In this document: positions 1 to 7,047 of the stretch, in pieces
Numbering within the stretch: the stretch's first letter is position 1
How the letters are laid out: each line of letters opens with the position of its first letter
Assembly (NCBI GenBank): GCA_027620815.1
Contig: JAQCDH010000022.1
Location: 1-10,915, forward strand
Reading direction: 5' to 3'
DNA: 10,915 nucleotides
From: Bacillota bacterium
GTDB taxonomy: Bacteria > Bacillota_I > Bacilli_A > Acholeplasmatales > Acholeplasmataceae
The notes under the pieces: model-generated
Database searches by the model: none
Told to the model about the DNA's origin: nothing
Seen by the model: only the letters and a program-made list of their open reading frames with translations
Translations under genes and position numbers: made by a program

Positions 1-1293
1 TTTGATTCATTATTTGAGATGCACGGTAAAAATAGAGAAGATTACTTTAAGCTTGTTTCTGTTGCACCGCACTGGAGAAACTTTTTTGAAGATGGAAAAG
101 TGATTGATTTAACAGATACACTTGAAGGTATGAAAGATTTAGAGAATATTTCAGATAAAGATTATCAAGAACTTCAAGATTTTTATAAATACACCGAAAA
201 ATTATATGATTTTACCAATGATATTTTATTTAAAAACCAAGCAGAAACAATTCTTCAAACATTAAAATATTATAGCCCTTTTAAAATATTTAAAGATAGT
301 GATTACTTTAGAACCCTGGATGAAGGTATCAGAAAATATATTTCTAATCCTTATTTAATTGATATTATGAATTATTTCATTAAATATGTTGGATCTAATC
401 CTTATGACGCGCCAGCAGTCATGAATTTACTTCCTTATATCCAGTGGAAATTTGGATTATGGTATGTGGAAGGTGGCATGTATCAAGCATCTGTTGGGAT
501 GCAAAAACTCATTTCTGAACTTAATATCACTGTCAAAACGAATACTGAAGTGTTAACTGTAGAAAAACAAAAAGGAAAAATTATCTCTGTTACATTAAGT
601 GATGGCTCTACTTTAGATATCGATGCAGTTGTATCCAATATGGAAGCTATTCCTTTTTATGAAAAAATCACGAAAGAGCCTGATCAAAAACTAAAAACAT
701 TAAAGAAAAAATATGGTCCCACATGTTCTGGTTTTGCTCTACATTTAGGTGTAGATAAAACGTATCCACAACTCGCGCACCATAACTTCTTCTTTTCAGA
801 AGACTTAAAACAAAACTTTGAAAATATCTTTAAAAAACATAAGCTTTCGGGTGATCCAACCATTTATTTAGTAGCACCGATGAAAACAGACCCTTCTCAA
901 GGACCTGAAGGACATGAAATTATTAAAATTTTACCTCATATTTCTGTCATGAATGGTGATCAAGCTTTTACCAAAGAAGAATATGATCTGTTTGAAGAGG
1001 CTGTTTTAACAAAATTAGAACGTATGGGTCTTACCGATTTGAGAAAACACATCGTTTCAAAAGAATTATGGACACCAGAAATCATTCAACAGAAGTATTA
1101 TTCGAATAAAGGTTCTATTTATGGTGTTGAAGCAAATCGTAAAATGAATTTAGGGTTTAAGGTTCCAAAAACATCTACTTTTTATGACAACTTATTCTTT
1201 GTAGGTGGGTCTACCAATCCTGGTGGTGGCATGCCAATGGTTGTTTTATCTGGACAACAAGTAGAAAAACACGTCTTAAGGATTTTAAAATGA
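1..1293 (+). CDS. crtI: Carotenoid desaturase, CrtI/CrtN family (phytoene or dehydrosqualene desaturase), 5' end outside window
   Basis: FAD-dependent amine-oxidase-fold enzyme that introduces conjugated double bonds into a C30 or C40 carotenoid precursor at the membrane. The open frame runs in from base 1 (FDSLFE precedes the first ATG at 19), so that ATG is internal and the gene starts upstream. 430 codons are visible; relatives have about 490-510, so roughly 60-70 residues, including the N-terminal GxGxxG FAD-binding motif, are missing. Visible family traits are an early EDYFKLV/FEDGKVIDL stretch, a central YVEGGMYQ segment followed by a VVSNMEA strand, and a C-terminal FVGGSTNPGGGMPMVVLSG block, the typical second FAD contact of this family. 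The stop TGA overlaps the start of the lactate dehydrogenase remnant (ATGA). Family is secure; C30 versus C40 substrate, and desaturase versus the related carotenoid oxidase, cannot be decided from sequence. Confidence 0.88.
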   Translation, partial: FDSLFEMHGKNREDYFKLVSVAPHWRNFFEDGKVIDLTDTLEGMKDLENISDKDYQELQDFYKYTEKLYDFTNDILFKNQAETILQTLKYYSPFKIFKDSDYFRTLDEGIRKYISNPYLIDIMNYFIKYVGSNPYDAPAVMNLLPYIQWKFGLWYVEGGMYQASVGMQKLISELNITVKTNTEVLTVEKQKGKIISVTLSDGSTLDIDAVVSNMEAIPFYEKITKEPDQKLKTLKKKYGPTCSGFALHLGVDKTYPQLAHHNFFFSEDLKQNFENIFKKHKLSGDPTIYLVAPMKTDPSQGPEGHEIIKILPHISVMNGDQAFTKEEYDLFEEAVLTKLERMGLTDLRKHIVSKELWTPEIIQQKYYSNKGSIYGVEANRKMNLGFKVPKTSTFYDNLFFVGGSTNPGGGMPMVVLSGQQVEKHVLRILK

Positions 1294-1524
1294 GTAAAGT
1301 CGTCTTAATTGGAACCGGATTTGTCGGTATGAGTTTTGCTTATATTGCTCTTAATAAAGGTACATTTGAAACGCTTGTCTTAATTGATGTTAATAAAGAA
1401 AAAAGCAGTTGTGAATAAAGATGGGATTCACCATATTGTAAAACTCAAGTTTAACGAAGATGAAAAAGCATTACTTAAAAAGGCTTCACATATTTTAAAA
1501 GAAGCACATATCCATTTAACGTAA
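1290..1524 (+). pseudogene. ldh: L-lactate dehydrogenase remnant with large internal deletion
   Basis: Two ends of an L-lactate dehydrogenase with the middle gone. The frame from 1290 begins MSKVVLIGTGFVGMSFAY and continues to LVLIDVNKEK, the NAD-binding GxGxxG N-terminus, then stops at a TAA after 42 residues. From about 1405, in the +1 frame, AVVNKDGIHHIVKLKF and a lysine-rich helix ending KEAHIHLT up to the stop at 1522-1524 match the LDH C-terminal end. About 80 of the usual roughly 315 residues remain, so some 240 residues (catalytic His/Arg and substrate loop included) were lost. The junction lies in the A run at about 1399-1404. A Shine-Dalgarno AAGGA (1278-1282) lies inside the desaturase gene, so the fragment may still be translated by coupling, but it cannot be a working enzyme. 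An intact ldh may exist elsewhere. Confidence 0.85.
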
Positions 1525-1557
1525 AAAAGATGCACATGAATGTGCATCTTTTATTTT
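1525..1557. terminator. Bidirectional intrinsic terminator between ldh remnant and aldehyde dehydrogenase
   Basis: A perfect 12-bp stem AAAAGATGCACA / TGTGCATCTTTT (1525-1536 and 1541-1552) with loop TGAA. The + strand ends in TTTTATTTTA, and the - strand has a matching T-run from the A tract at 1523-1528. It serves the convergent transcripts from both sides; the aldehyde dehydrogenase stop codon (1551-1553) overlaps its edge. Confidence 0.85.
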
Positions 1558-2897
1558 AGTACTTTTTTAATAAATTGCTCTTTCTTTTTCGTATAGGGTG
1601 GATAAACAATCGGTGGATCTAATTTAACAGAATGATTAACATATGCCTTCATATGAGAAAATACATCAAATGAAGCTTTCCCTTGATATTGTCCAAACCC
1701 ACTCATCCCAATACCACCAAATGGAAGATGTAGATTGACAACTTGCATGATGGTATCATTAATGGCACCATTCCCAAAAGATACTTCATTAAAAATACGT
1801 TTTATATTTTTCTTATTATTTGAAAACATATAGAGCGCAAGTGGCTGATCTTTATCTTGTAGAACATCAATTACTTCATCTAATGTTTCAAATGTTAAAA
1901 TAGGTAAAATCGGTCCAAATATCTCTTCCTGCATGACAGCATCATTCCAAGTGACACTACTCATGATAATTGGTTCTATATGTCTATCAGTAATATTCCC
2001 ACCGTGAATGACTTTCTTTTTGTCAATAAGTTTTTTAAGTCTATCAACATGTTGATCTGATACAATATGTGTCATCGATTCATAATCAGGATAAAACTCA
2101 GATAATGTTTCTACTAAAATTTTTTCGAATGGTTTTTGGATTGATTTATGAACATAAATATAATCAGGAGCGATACACGTTTGCCCAGCATTTAAAAACT
2201 TACCATAAATGATGCGTCTAGCAGTCACTTTAAGATTAGCAGTTTCATCGATAATGGTAGGACTTTTCCCACCAAGTTCTAAAGTTACTGGAATAAGCTT
2301 TTTAGAAGCCATTTCATAAATAATTTGACCAACTTTAGTTGATCCTGTAAAGAAGATGTGATTAAAAGGTAATTCTAGTAATATTTGATTTACTTCAATG
2401 CCACCTTGTAATACTTTAATGTAGTTTTCATTAAATGTTTTATTGATGATTTTTTCAATGATCGCAGCAACACTTGGTGTAAATTCACTTGGTTTAATCA
2501 TCACTGTATTCCCAGCCGCAATCGCTCCTATTAATGGTTCAATGACAAGTTGAAACGGATAGTTAAATGGTCCTATTAAAAGCACTTGTCCTTTAGGTTC
2601 TGGCTGTATAAATGACCTTGTTAATAGTTGAAATGAAGGTGTCTTCACCTTCTTGGTTTTCATCCAAGACTTTAATCGTTTTTTAACAAACCGTATCGAT
2701 CTTAAAGTATAACCAATTTCTGTCGTATACGCTTCAAAGGTCGATTTATGCAAGTCTTTTTGAAGGGCTTTTAAAATATCTTCTTGATGATGAATAATTG
2801 CATTTCTTAAATTTTCTAGTTGTTGATATCTAAATTCAAATGGTTTTGTTTGTTGAGATAAATAAAATAAACGTTGAGCTTTAAAAATAGCTTCCAT
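1551..2897 (-). CDS. Aldehyde dehydrogenase, class 3-like (ALDH3/fatty aldehyde type)
   Basis: NAD(P)+-dependent oxidation of aldehydes to carboxylic acids. The 448 residues match the short ALDH3 type (about 450-460) rather than the roughly 490-residue ALDH1/2 type. Motifs in order: GPFNYPF with oxyanion Asn112; MIKPSE with cofactor-binding Lys135; FTGST (183-187); LELGGK with general-base Glu207; GQTCIAPDY with catalytic Cys241; EIFGP (325-329); LPFGGIGMSG (391-400); and a C-terminal PPYTKKKE typical of ALDH3. No hydrophobic tail anchor is present, so it is probably soluble. The start ATG has a good Shine-Dalgarno AAGGAGA (2902-2908). It is a single-gene unit: terminators lie on both sides and it has its own promoter. 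Substrate is unknown; medium- or long-chain lipid aldehydes are usual for this subfamily. No missing catalytic residue was seen. Confidence 0.93.
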   Translation of the reverse strand: MEAIFKAQRLFYLSQQTKPFEFRYQQLENLRNAIIHHQEDILKALQKDLHKSTFEAYTTEIGYTLRSIRFVKKRLKSWMKTKKVKTPSFQLLTRSFIQPEPKGQVLLIGPFNYPFQLVIEPLIGAIAAGNTVMIKPSEFTPSVAAIIEKIINKTFNENYIKVLQGGIEVNQILLELPFNHIFFTGSTKVGQIIYEMASKKLIPVTLELGGKSPTIIDETANLKVTARRIIYGKFLNAGQTCIAPDYIYVHKSIQKPFEKILVETLSEFYPDYESMTHIVSDQHVDRLKKLIDKKKVIHGGNITDRHIEPIIMSSVTWNDAVMQEEIFGPILPILTFETLDEVIDVLQDKDQPLALYMFSNNKKNIKRIFNEVSFGNGAINDTIMQVVNLHLPFGGIGMSGFGQYQGKASFDVFSHMKAYVNHSVKLDPPIVYPPYTKKKEQFIKKVLK

Positions 2898-2916
2898 TAG
2901 ATCTCCTTAAAAACAA

Positions 2917-2928
2917 TATCTTAAGATA
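2917..2928. promoter_or_regulatory. 12-bp palindrome in aldehyde dehydrogenase leader
   Basis: A perfect palindrome TATCTTAAGATA lies between the predicted -10 box and the ribosome binding site of the aldehyde dehydrogenase gene. Its position fits an operator, but such AT-rich palindromes also occur by chance and no regulator is recognised. Confidence 0.3.
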
Positions 2929-2948
2929 AGAAACATTCAAATACTCTT

Positions 2949-2977
2949 ATTATATATTATTTTATGTTTTATGATAA
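2949..2977 (-). promoter_or_regulatory. Putative sigma-A promoter of aldehyde dehydrogenase
   Basis: Read on the - strand: TTATCA (-35, 2972-2977), a 17-bp spacer, and a consensus TATAAT (-10, 2949-2954). It lies about 50 bases upstream of the start codon, downstream of the nqr terminator. The AT-rich setting lowers certainty. Confidence 0.5.
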
Positions 2978-3025
2978 GAATTATTTTGACTTACCATCAT
3001 AATTATATCACTTATATATTAAATT

Positions 3026-3049
3026 AAAAAACCGGTTACCCGGTTTTTA
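3026..3049 (-). terminator. Intrinsic terminator of the nqr operon
   Basis: Perfect 9-bp stem AAAAACCGG / CCGGTTTTT (3027-3035 and 3040-3048) with a 4-base loop, starting about 8 bases beyond the nqrF stop. On the - strand it runs into TTTAATTT. It marks the end of the nqrBCDEF transcript. Confidence 0.85.
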
Positions 3050-3056
3050 GTAAAGA

Positions 3057-4139
3057 TTATGAGAATTTGTCGTAGTAGATATTTTCTTTTTTAATATCAT
3101 GTTTATTTAAGACTTTAATACATGCATCAATCATTCCTGGTGATCCACATAAATATGCTTCATGGTCTTTTAAATCTCCTGTCATACGGTCTAATACTTC
3201 AGTAATAAGACCTGTTGCACCTTGCCAGTTATCTTCTTTTAGTTGTTCTGATAACGCTGGAATATATTCAAAATTTGGAAACTCTTTTTGAAGTTGCATG
3301 AGTTCTTCCGTGTAATATAAGTCTCTTACTGCACGTGCACCAAAGAAATACTTCACTTGGCGTGTCATTCCAAGTTCTTTTAATCTAAATAAAATTGAAC
3401 GAATTGGCGCTTTTCCTGAACCACCCGCAATACATACAATTGGACGTTCTGAATTTTCTCGTAAGAAGAAATCACCATAAGGTCCAGTTAATATAATTTT
3501 ATCCTTTTCTTCTAATGCTTTATGAACAAATGTTGTTGCTGCACCATTGGGTAAGTAACGAATTAACATTTCGACATAATTTTTTTCACTCGCGTTCGAT
3601 GCTAATGAATATGCTCTAACGATATCAATTCCAGGTACTTTGATTTGCATATATTGTCCTGGTTTAAAATCAACTGTTTTAGGTTCAATCATTTCAAAAC
3701 GAACAAATTTAATATCATATGTGAGATCTTTGACTTGTGAAACAACAGTTTGATATTCTTTTGCTGTTAAAAGTGATGATGGAAGTTCGATATTAAGTGA
3801 TTCTTTGACTTTAACTTGGCAAGATAAACGAACGCCATTTTCTCTTTCCTCTTTTGATAAAAAAGGTTCTTCTGTTGGTTTAACATCTGGAACATTATCA
3901 ATGAGTCTAAACTTACAAAAGCCACATGTCGCTTTTCCACCACAAGCTGATGGTATAAATATTTTATTTCTTGCTAGTGTTGATAATACAGTATCGTCAC
4001 CATATACTGCAATTTGAGTATCGTTATTGATGGTGATCATTTTCTCACTACTTCCACCCATCACTTTATCTAAAACAATAAGTATTAAGGTAATGACAAG
4101 TAAGACACCAATGATGACAACCGGGAAAAATAAATTCAT
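3057..4139 (-). CDS. nqrF: Na+-translocating NADH dehydrogenase subunit F (NADH-oxidising, 2Fe-2S/FAD)
   Basis: Electron-input subunit of the Na+-NQR complex: takes a hydride from NADH onto FAD and passes electrons singly to a 2Fe-2S centre and on to the membrane subunits. Layout of the 360 residues: an N-terminal membrane anchor (about 4-24); a ferredoxin domain with ligands Cys66, Cys72, Cys75 and Cys107 in the spacing expected for NqrF; an FAD domain with RAYSLA (175-180) and GPYGDFF (219-225); and an NAD domain with AGGSGKAPIRS (238-248) and CGSPGM (331-336). It is shorter than Vibrio-type NqrF (about 407). A Shine-Dalgarno AAGGAGG lies upstream, with 22 bases to nqrE. It is last in the operon. 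The anchor plus ferredoxin plus FNR fusion separates it from Rnf, which uses RnfB and RnfC. It could in part resemble monooxygenase reductases, but the context makes NqrF clear. Confidence 0.93.
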   Translation of the reverse strand: MNLFFPVVIIGVLLVITLILIVLDKVMGGSSEKMITINNDTQIAVYGDDTVLSTLARNKIFIPSACGGKATCGFCKFRLIDNVPDVKPTEEPFLSKEERENGVRLSCQVKVKESLNIELPSSLLTAKEYQTVVSQVKDLTYDIKFVRFEMIEPKTVDFKPGQYMQIKVPGIDIVRAYSLASNASEKNYVEMLIRYLPNGAATTFVHKALEEKDKIILTGPYGDFFLRENSERPIVCIAGGSGKAPIRSILFRLKELGMTRQVKYFFGARAVRDLYYTEELMQLQKEFPNFEYIPALSEQLKEDNWQGATGLITEVLDRMTGDLKDHEAYLCGSPGMIDACIKVLNKHDIKKENIYYDKFS

Positions 4140-4161
4140 ATGTTGTTTTCCTCCTTAAGCA

Positions 4162-4731
4162 TTAGAATGATAATCCTCTAAATCCGATAAATGCTAGTGA
4201 TAAAATTCCTAAGATTAAAAATACGATTGCTTTTCCTCTTAATCCTTTAGGTAAATCCCCATAAACAGCTAGTTTTTCTCTTAGTGATGCCACTAAAACA
4301 ATCGCGAGTAACCAACCAACACCACTACCAAATGCAAATGTTGTTGTTTCAACAAAATTATAATCTCTATTAACAAAGAATTGTGATACTGCAAGTACCA
4401 CACAGTTCACGGTAATCAGTGGTAAGTAAATACCAAATGCATTATAAAGTTGAGGTAAGAATTTTTCCATTAAAATTTCTAAGATTTGAACGGTTGCTGC
4501 AATTGTAATAATGAATGCAAGTAACATGACTTGTTCAGTATTCGTAGTTTTTAATAACTGAAAGATTGGCCAGTTGATCATCGCAGTTAATGTTACAACT
4601 AAGACAACTGCAATTCCCATTCCTCGTGCATTTTTAACATTTGTTGAAATTGCAATGAGTGGACACATCCCTAAAATAAAGGTAAGTGCAATGTTACTAC
4701 TTAAAATCGAATCTAATAATAAATCAAACAT
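4162..4731 (-). CDS. nqrE: Na+-translocating NADH dehydrogenase subunit E
   Basis: Integral membrane subunit, about six helices, homologous to RnfA; pairs with NqrD in inverted orientation to form the core holding an intramembrane 2Fe-2S cluster on the Na+/electron path. Both expected cysteines are present: Cys23 in LGMCPLIAI and Cys110 in ITVNCVVL. The 189-residue length is close to the family norm (about 198). The C-terminal LREKLAVYGDLPKGLRG and AFIGFRG stretches resemble NqrE more than RnfA. The start has a Shine-Dalgarno AAGGAGAG in the 11-base gap after nqrD, and nqrF follows after 22 bases. No degenerate residue was noticed. Confidence 0.92.
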   Translation of the reverse strand: MFDLLLDSILSSNIALTFILGMCPLIAISTNVKNARGMGIAVVLVVTLTAMINWPIFQLLKTTNTEQVMLLAFIITIAATVQILEILMEKFLPQLYNAFGIYLPLITVNCVVLAVSQFFVNRDYNFVETTTFAFGSGVGWLLAIVLVASLREKLAVYGDLPKGLRGKAIVFLILGILSLAFIGFRGLSF

Positions 4732-4742
4732 GTCGCTCTCCT

Positions 4743-5360
4743 TTATTCATAAGTTTTTGCCCAGTCTCTAAGTATCCAAATAAAGACACCGAGAATGAAA
4801 AATCCACCTGGCGCAATTGCCATGGTTACCCAAGGCGTAAAGCCTGCAGGCATCACTTGAAATCCAAGTAACGTTCCAAAAGCAAGTGGCTCTCTAATAA
4901 TTGATACTAAAATCAATACAAACATGTACCCCATTCCACTTGCAAATCCATCAACAAGTGTATATCTTACCGGGTTTTTAACTGCAAACGCTTCTGCACG
5001 ACCCATCACGATACAGTTTGTAATAATAAGTCCTACATACGCACCTAAAGCTGAATAAATATCAGGGAAATATGCTTGTAAGAACATTTGAACAGCAATC
5101 GTATAGGTTGAGATGATAACCATGTATGTGACCATTCTAACTTTAGATGGAATAAAACTTCTCAATAGTGAAACCGTTGCTGAACTTAACATAACAACAA
5201 ATGTGACACCAAGTCCCATTGCAATTGCATTTGCAACTGTATTCGTAATGGCAAGTGCACTACAAATCCCTAGTACTGCAACAAACACTGGGTTATTTGA
5301 CTTAAATCCATCTCTTAATACATTAAACCACTTTTTATATCTTAATCGAATGAGTTTCAT
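4743..5360 (-). CDS. nqrD: Na+-translocating NADH dehydrogenase subunit D
   Basis: Integral membrane subunit homologous to RnfE and partner of NqrE. It carries the other two ligands of the intramembrane iron-sulfur cluster: Cys33 in LGICSALAIT and Cys116 in ITNCIVMGRAEAFA. It has 205 residues, near the usual 208-210, with about six hydrophobic helices. The end, APGGFFILGVFIWILRDW, matches the NqrD C-terminus. Its ATG overlaps the nqrC stop by four bases (ATGA, 5357-5360), indicating translational coupling. Together with NqrE it shows the membrane cluster site of the complex is intact. Confidence 0.92.
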   Translation of the reverse strand: MKLIRLRYKKWFNVLRDGFKSNNPVFVAVLGICSALAITNTVANAIAMGLGVTFVVMLSSATVSLLRSFIPSKVRMVTYMVIISTYTIAVQMFLQAYFPDIYSALGAYVGLIITNCIVMGRAEAFAVKNPVRYTLVDGFASGMGYMFVLILVSIIREPLAFGTLLGFQVMPAGFTPWVTMAIAPGGFFILGVFIWILRDWAKTYE

Positions 5361-5980
5361 GATTGACCTCCACGATTAAGCCATAAATCACGGTAAATTT
5401 GGTAACTATCATTTAATAATCTTTCAAATGCAGTTGAGGTTCCAGTTGCTCCAGAAATTTCATCAACTTCGTTTGCTCCATTAGCTGCAGCATCTTTATT
5501 CACTTCAACAGGTCTGTCTAATTCTGGTATTAATACTAAGCCAATGAATTGATCTAAAAATTCTCTATTTTTAACTTTTCCGCCAAGTCCTGGTGTTTCT
5601 TGTTCTTCTAATACTGTAACATTAACAATTGTTTGGAAATCACTTTCTAGTGTAATAACACCGCGAAGTGGTCCCCATAAACCACCTAATGCAAAGACAC
5701 CATACATAAATGAAACATTGCCATTGGCTTTGTTAATATAAAACGAGAATGTTTGACCTTCATAAATAACTTCTTCAACTGTGATATTTTCGTTAAACAC
5801 ATCTGCTAAATTACCTGAATTAAAGCCGATTTCATTATGATTTAGAACTGCAGAATATATTGCTGCATCTTTGTTTGCTTCGATTCTTTCAGCAGTTAAT
5901 GCGTCCATTCCAACAAAAACGAGTGACGTTAAAAATCCCATGATGAAAACAAATGTTAACATTTTAGTATATTGTTTCAT
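5357..5980 (-). CDS. nqrC: Na+-translocating NADH dehydrogenase subunit C (covalent FMN)
   Basis: Membrane-anchored subunit with an extracytoplasmic FMN-binding domain, homologous to RnfG. One N-terminal helix (about 7-27) is followed by a soluble domain with GLWGPLRG (100-107), EQETPGLGG (126-134) and the flavinylation motif DEISGAT (173-179), where Thr179 is the predicted site of phosphoester-linked FMN. At 207 residues it is shorter than Vibrio NqrC (about 257) and nearer to RnfG in size. It overlaps nqrB by four bases (ATGA) and nqrD likewise. FMN attachment needs an ApbE-type transferase, which is not encoded in this window. Confidence 0.91.
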   Translation of the reverse strand: MKQYTKMLTFVFIMGFLTSLVFVGMDALTAERIEANKDAAIYSAVLNHNEIGFNSGNLADVFNENITVEEVIYEGQTFSFYINKANGNVSFMYGVFALGGLWGPLRGVITLESDFQTIVNVTVLEEQETPGLGGKVKNREFLDQFIGLVLIPELDRPVEVNKDAAANGANEVDEISGATGTSTAFERLLNDSYQIYRDLWLNRGGQS

Positions 5981-6897
5981 GCTTTAACCTCCTTAGGTTG
6001 AACCCATTTGATTGAATCAATCATTGGTGCAATCGCGTTCATTATGATGATTGCGAATATAAATCCTTCTGGGAATGCTGCTAATCCTCTTATTATCACT
6101 GTTATAAAAGCTATACCAATACCATAAATGATTTTTCCTCGATTAGTGAATGGTGCAGAAACAGGATCTGTTGCAACAAAGAAAGCTGCAAATAATGTAC
6201 CACCTACAAAAATCGACATCAATCCTTCATGGAAATTCTCTGGATATATTGCATCAAAAATAAATGTAAATACAACCATCGATACTAATATTGATAAAGG
6301 AATACGCCAATCACTTATCTTTAATACAACAAGACCTAATCCTAATATTAAAACTCCTAGCTTGAAGGTATTACCAATCGTTCCAGCATACTCTCCTAAT
6401 AAAATATCTGTAACACTGGTTAATGAAAAACCAAAAGCTCGATCGCGGAGAAGCGTTGCTGATGTGAATAAATCACTTCCAGGAACGATATATTGAGTGG
6501 TTAATTCTACCGGAAAAGTAATAATTAAAAATAGGTAGCCAACGATAGCTGGATTAAATAAATTTCTTCCTAATCCACCAAAAATCATTTTTCCAAAAAA
6601 TACTGAGAAAAACGAACCAACTGCAACCATATAAATTGGTAATTCTGGTGGCATAAGTAATGTCAAAATGAGCGGGGTCACAAAAATACCGGTCATTTCA
6701 AATGGTTTTTTTCTAAAGTAAGCAAATAAATATTCGACTAATACTGCGACTGCGACTGCAACAACACCTAGTATGACAACATAAAATGTATAAATAAATG
6801 CTGAAATAACAAGTAAAGTTACTAAAAACGCTGTTAGAATGTACATGTTTTTGTGATTTAGGATATGTCCTAAATGACGATGTTCTTGATTTTGCAT
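5977..6897 (-). CDS. nqrB: Na+-translocating NADH dehydrogenase subunit B, short form
   Basis: Polytopic membrane subunit carrying covalent FMN and helping form the Na+ path and, in standard Nqr, the quinone site with NqrA. Hallmarks: FGGLGRNLFNPAIVG (106-120); flavinylation motif D-L-F-T-S-A-T (142-148), Thr148 predicted to carry FMN; and near the C-terminus ATDPVSAPFTNRGK (242-255) and FPEGFIFAIIIMN. At 306 residues it is about 100 shorter than Vibrio NqrB and similar to RnfD, which it is related to. The cytoplasmic N-terminal extension that meets NqrA is reduced to about 17 residues. It is first in the operon: Shine-Dalgarno GGAGG five bases before the ATG, its own promoter upstream, and no nqrA in front, since the neighbour on that side is a divergent MATE gene. 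RnfD is the alternative name, but the nqrF-terminated operon favours nqrB. Confidence 0.88.
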   Translation of the reverse strand: MQNQEHRHLGHILNHKNMYILTAFLVTLLVISAFIYTFYVVILGVVAVAVAVLVEYLFAYFRKKPFEMTGIFVTPLILTLLMPPELPIYMVAVGSFFSVFFGKMIFGGLGRNLFNPAIVGYLFLIITFPVELTTQYIVPGSDLFTSATLLRDRAFGFSLTSVTDILLGEYAGTIGNTFKLGVLILGLGLVVLKISDWRIPLSILVSMVVFTFIFDAIYPENFHEGLMSIFVGGTLFAAFFVATDPVSAPFTNRGKIIYGIGIAFITVIIRGLAAFPEGFIFAIIIMNAIAPMIDSIKWVQPKEVKA

Positions 6898-6932
6898 AAA
6901 TGCCTCCGAGTAATCGCAACTTTTACGAAAAT

Positions 6933-6961
6933 ATTATAACACATCGCCTTTTTGTTGTCTT
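6933..6961 (-). promoter_or_regulatory. Putative sigma-A promoter of the nqrBCDEF operon
   Basis: On the - strand: AAGACA (-35, 6956-6961), a 17-bp spacer, and TATAAT (-10, 6933-6938) preceded by TGT, giving an extended -10. The predicted start of transcription leaves a leader of about 30 bases before nqrB, too short for a riboswitch or an upstream nqrA. Nothing else is recognised in the 150-base gap except the T-run noted for the MATE gene. Confidence 0.65.
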
Positions 6962-7010
6962 GTAAAGTTATAAATGAAATGCAACAGAAAGTCATTCAAA
7001 TAGACTTATC

Positions 7011-7020
7011 TTTTTTTTTT
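7011..7020 (+). repeat. T10 homopolymer in the leader of the MATE gene
   Basis: Ten consecutive T, 27 bases upstream of the chosen start codon. No clear -10/-35 pair was found for the MATE gene in this gap, so whether the tract lies in the promoter or the leader is unknown. Such tracts can change length by slippage. Confidence 0.6.
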
Positions 7021-7047
7021 ATGTATGATGGAGCTAGTGAGGTCACT

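Noticed and set aside
1290..1524. LDH remnant as a programmed frameshift gene or a real small fusion protein
   Set aside because: The two halves together lack about 240 LDH residues including the active site, so restoring the frame would not give an enzyme.
3805..4017. Open frames on the + strand opposite nqrF and other nqr genes
   Set aside because: They are antisense to well-recognised conserved proteins and show no family features or ribosome sites of note.
3057..6897. Rnf complex instead of Nqr
   Set aside because: No RnfB or RnfC (polyferredoxin and NADH-binding subunits) is present, and a NqrF-type anchor/ferredoxin/FNR protein closes the operon; only the short NqrB and NqrC sizes look Rnf-like.
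6952..7047. Upstream extension of the MATE gene from TTG 6952 or ATG 7021
   Set aside because: The added residues do not look like MATE, run across the T10 tract, and have no ribosome binding site; the ATG at 7048 has one and matches family starts.
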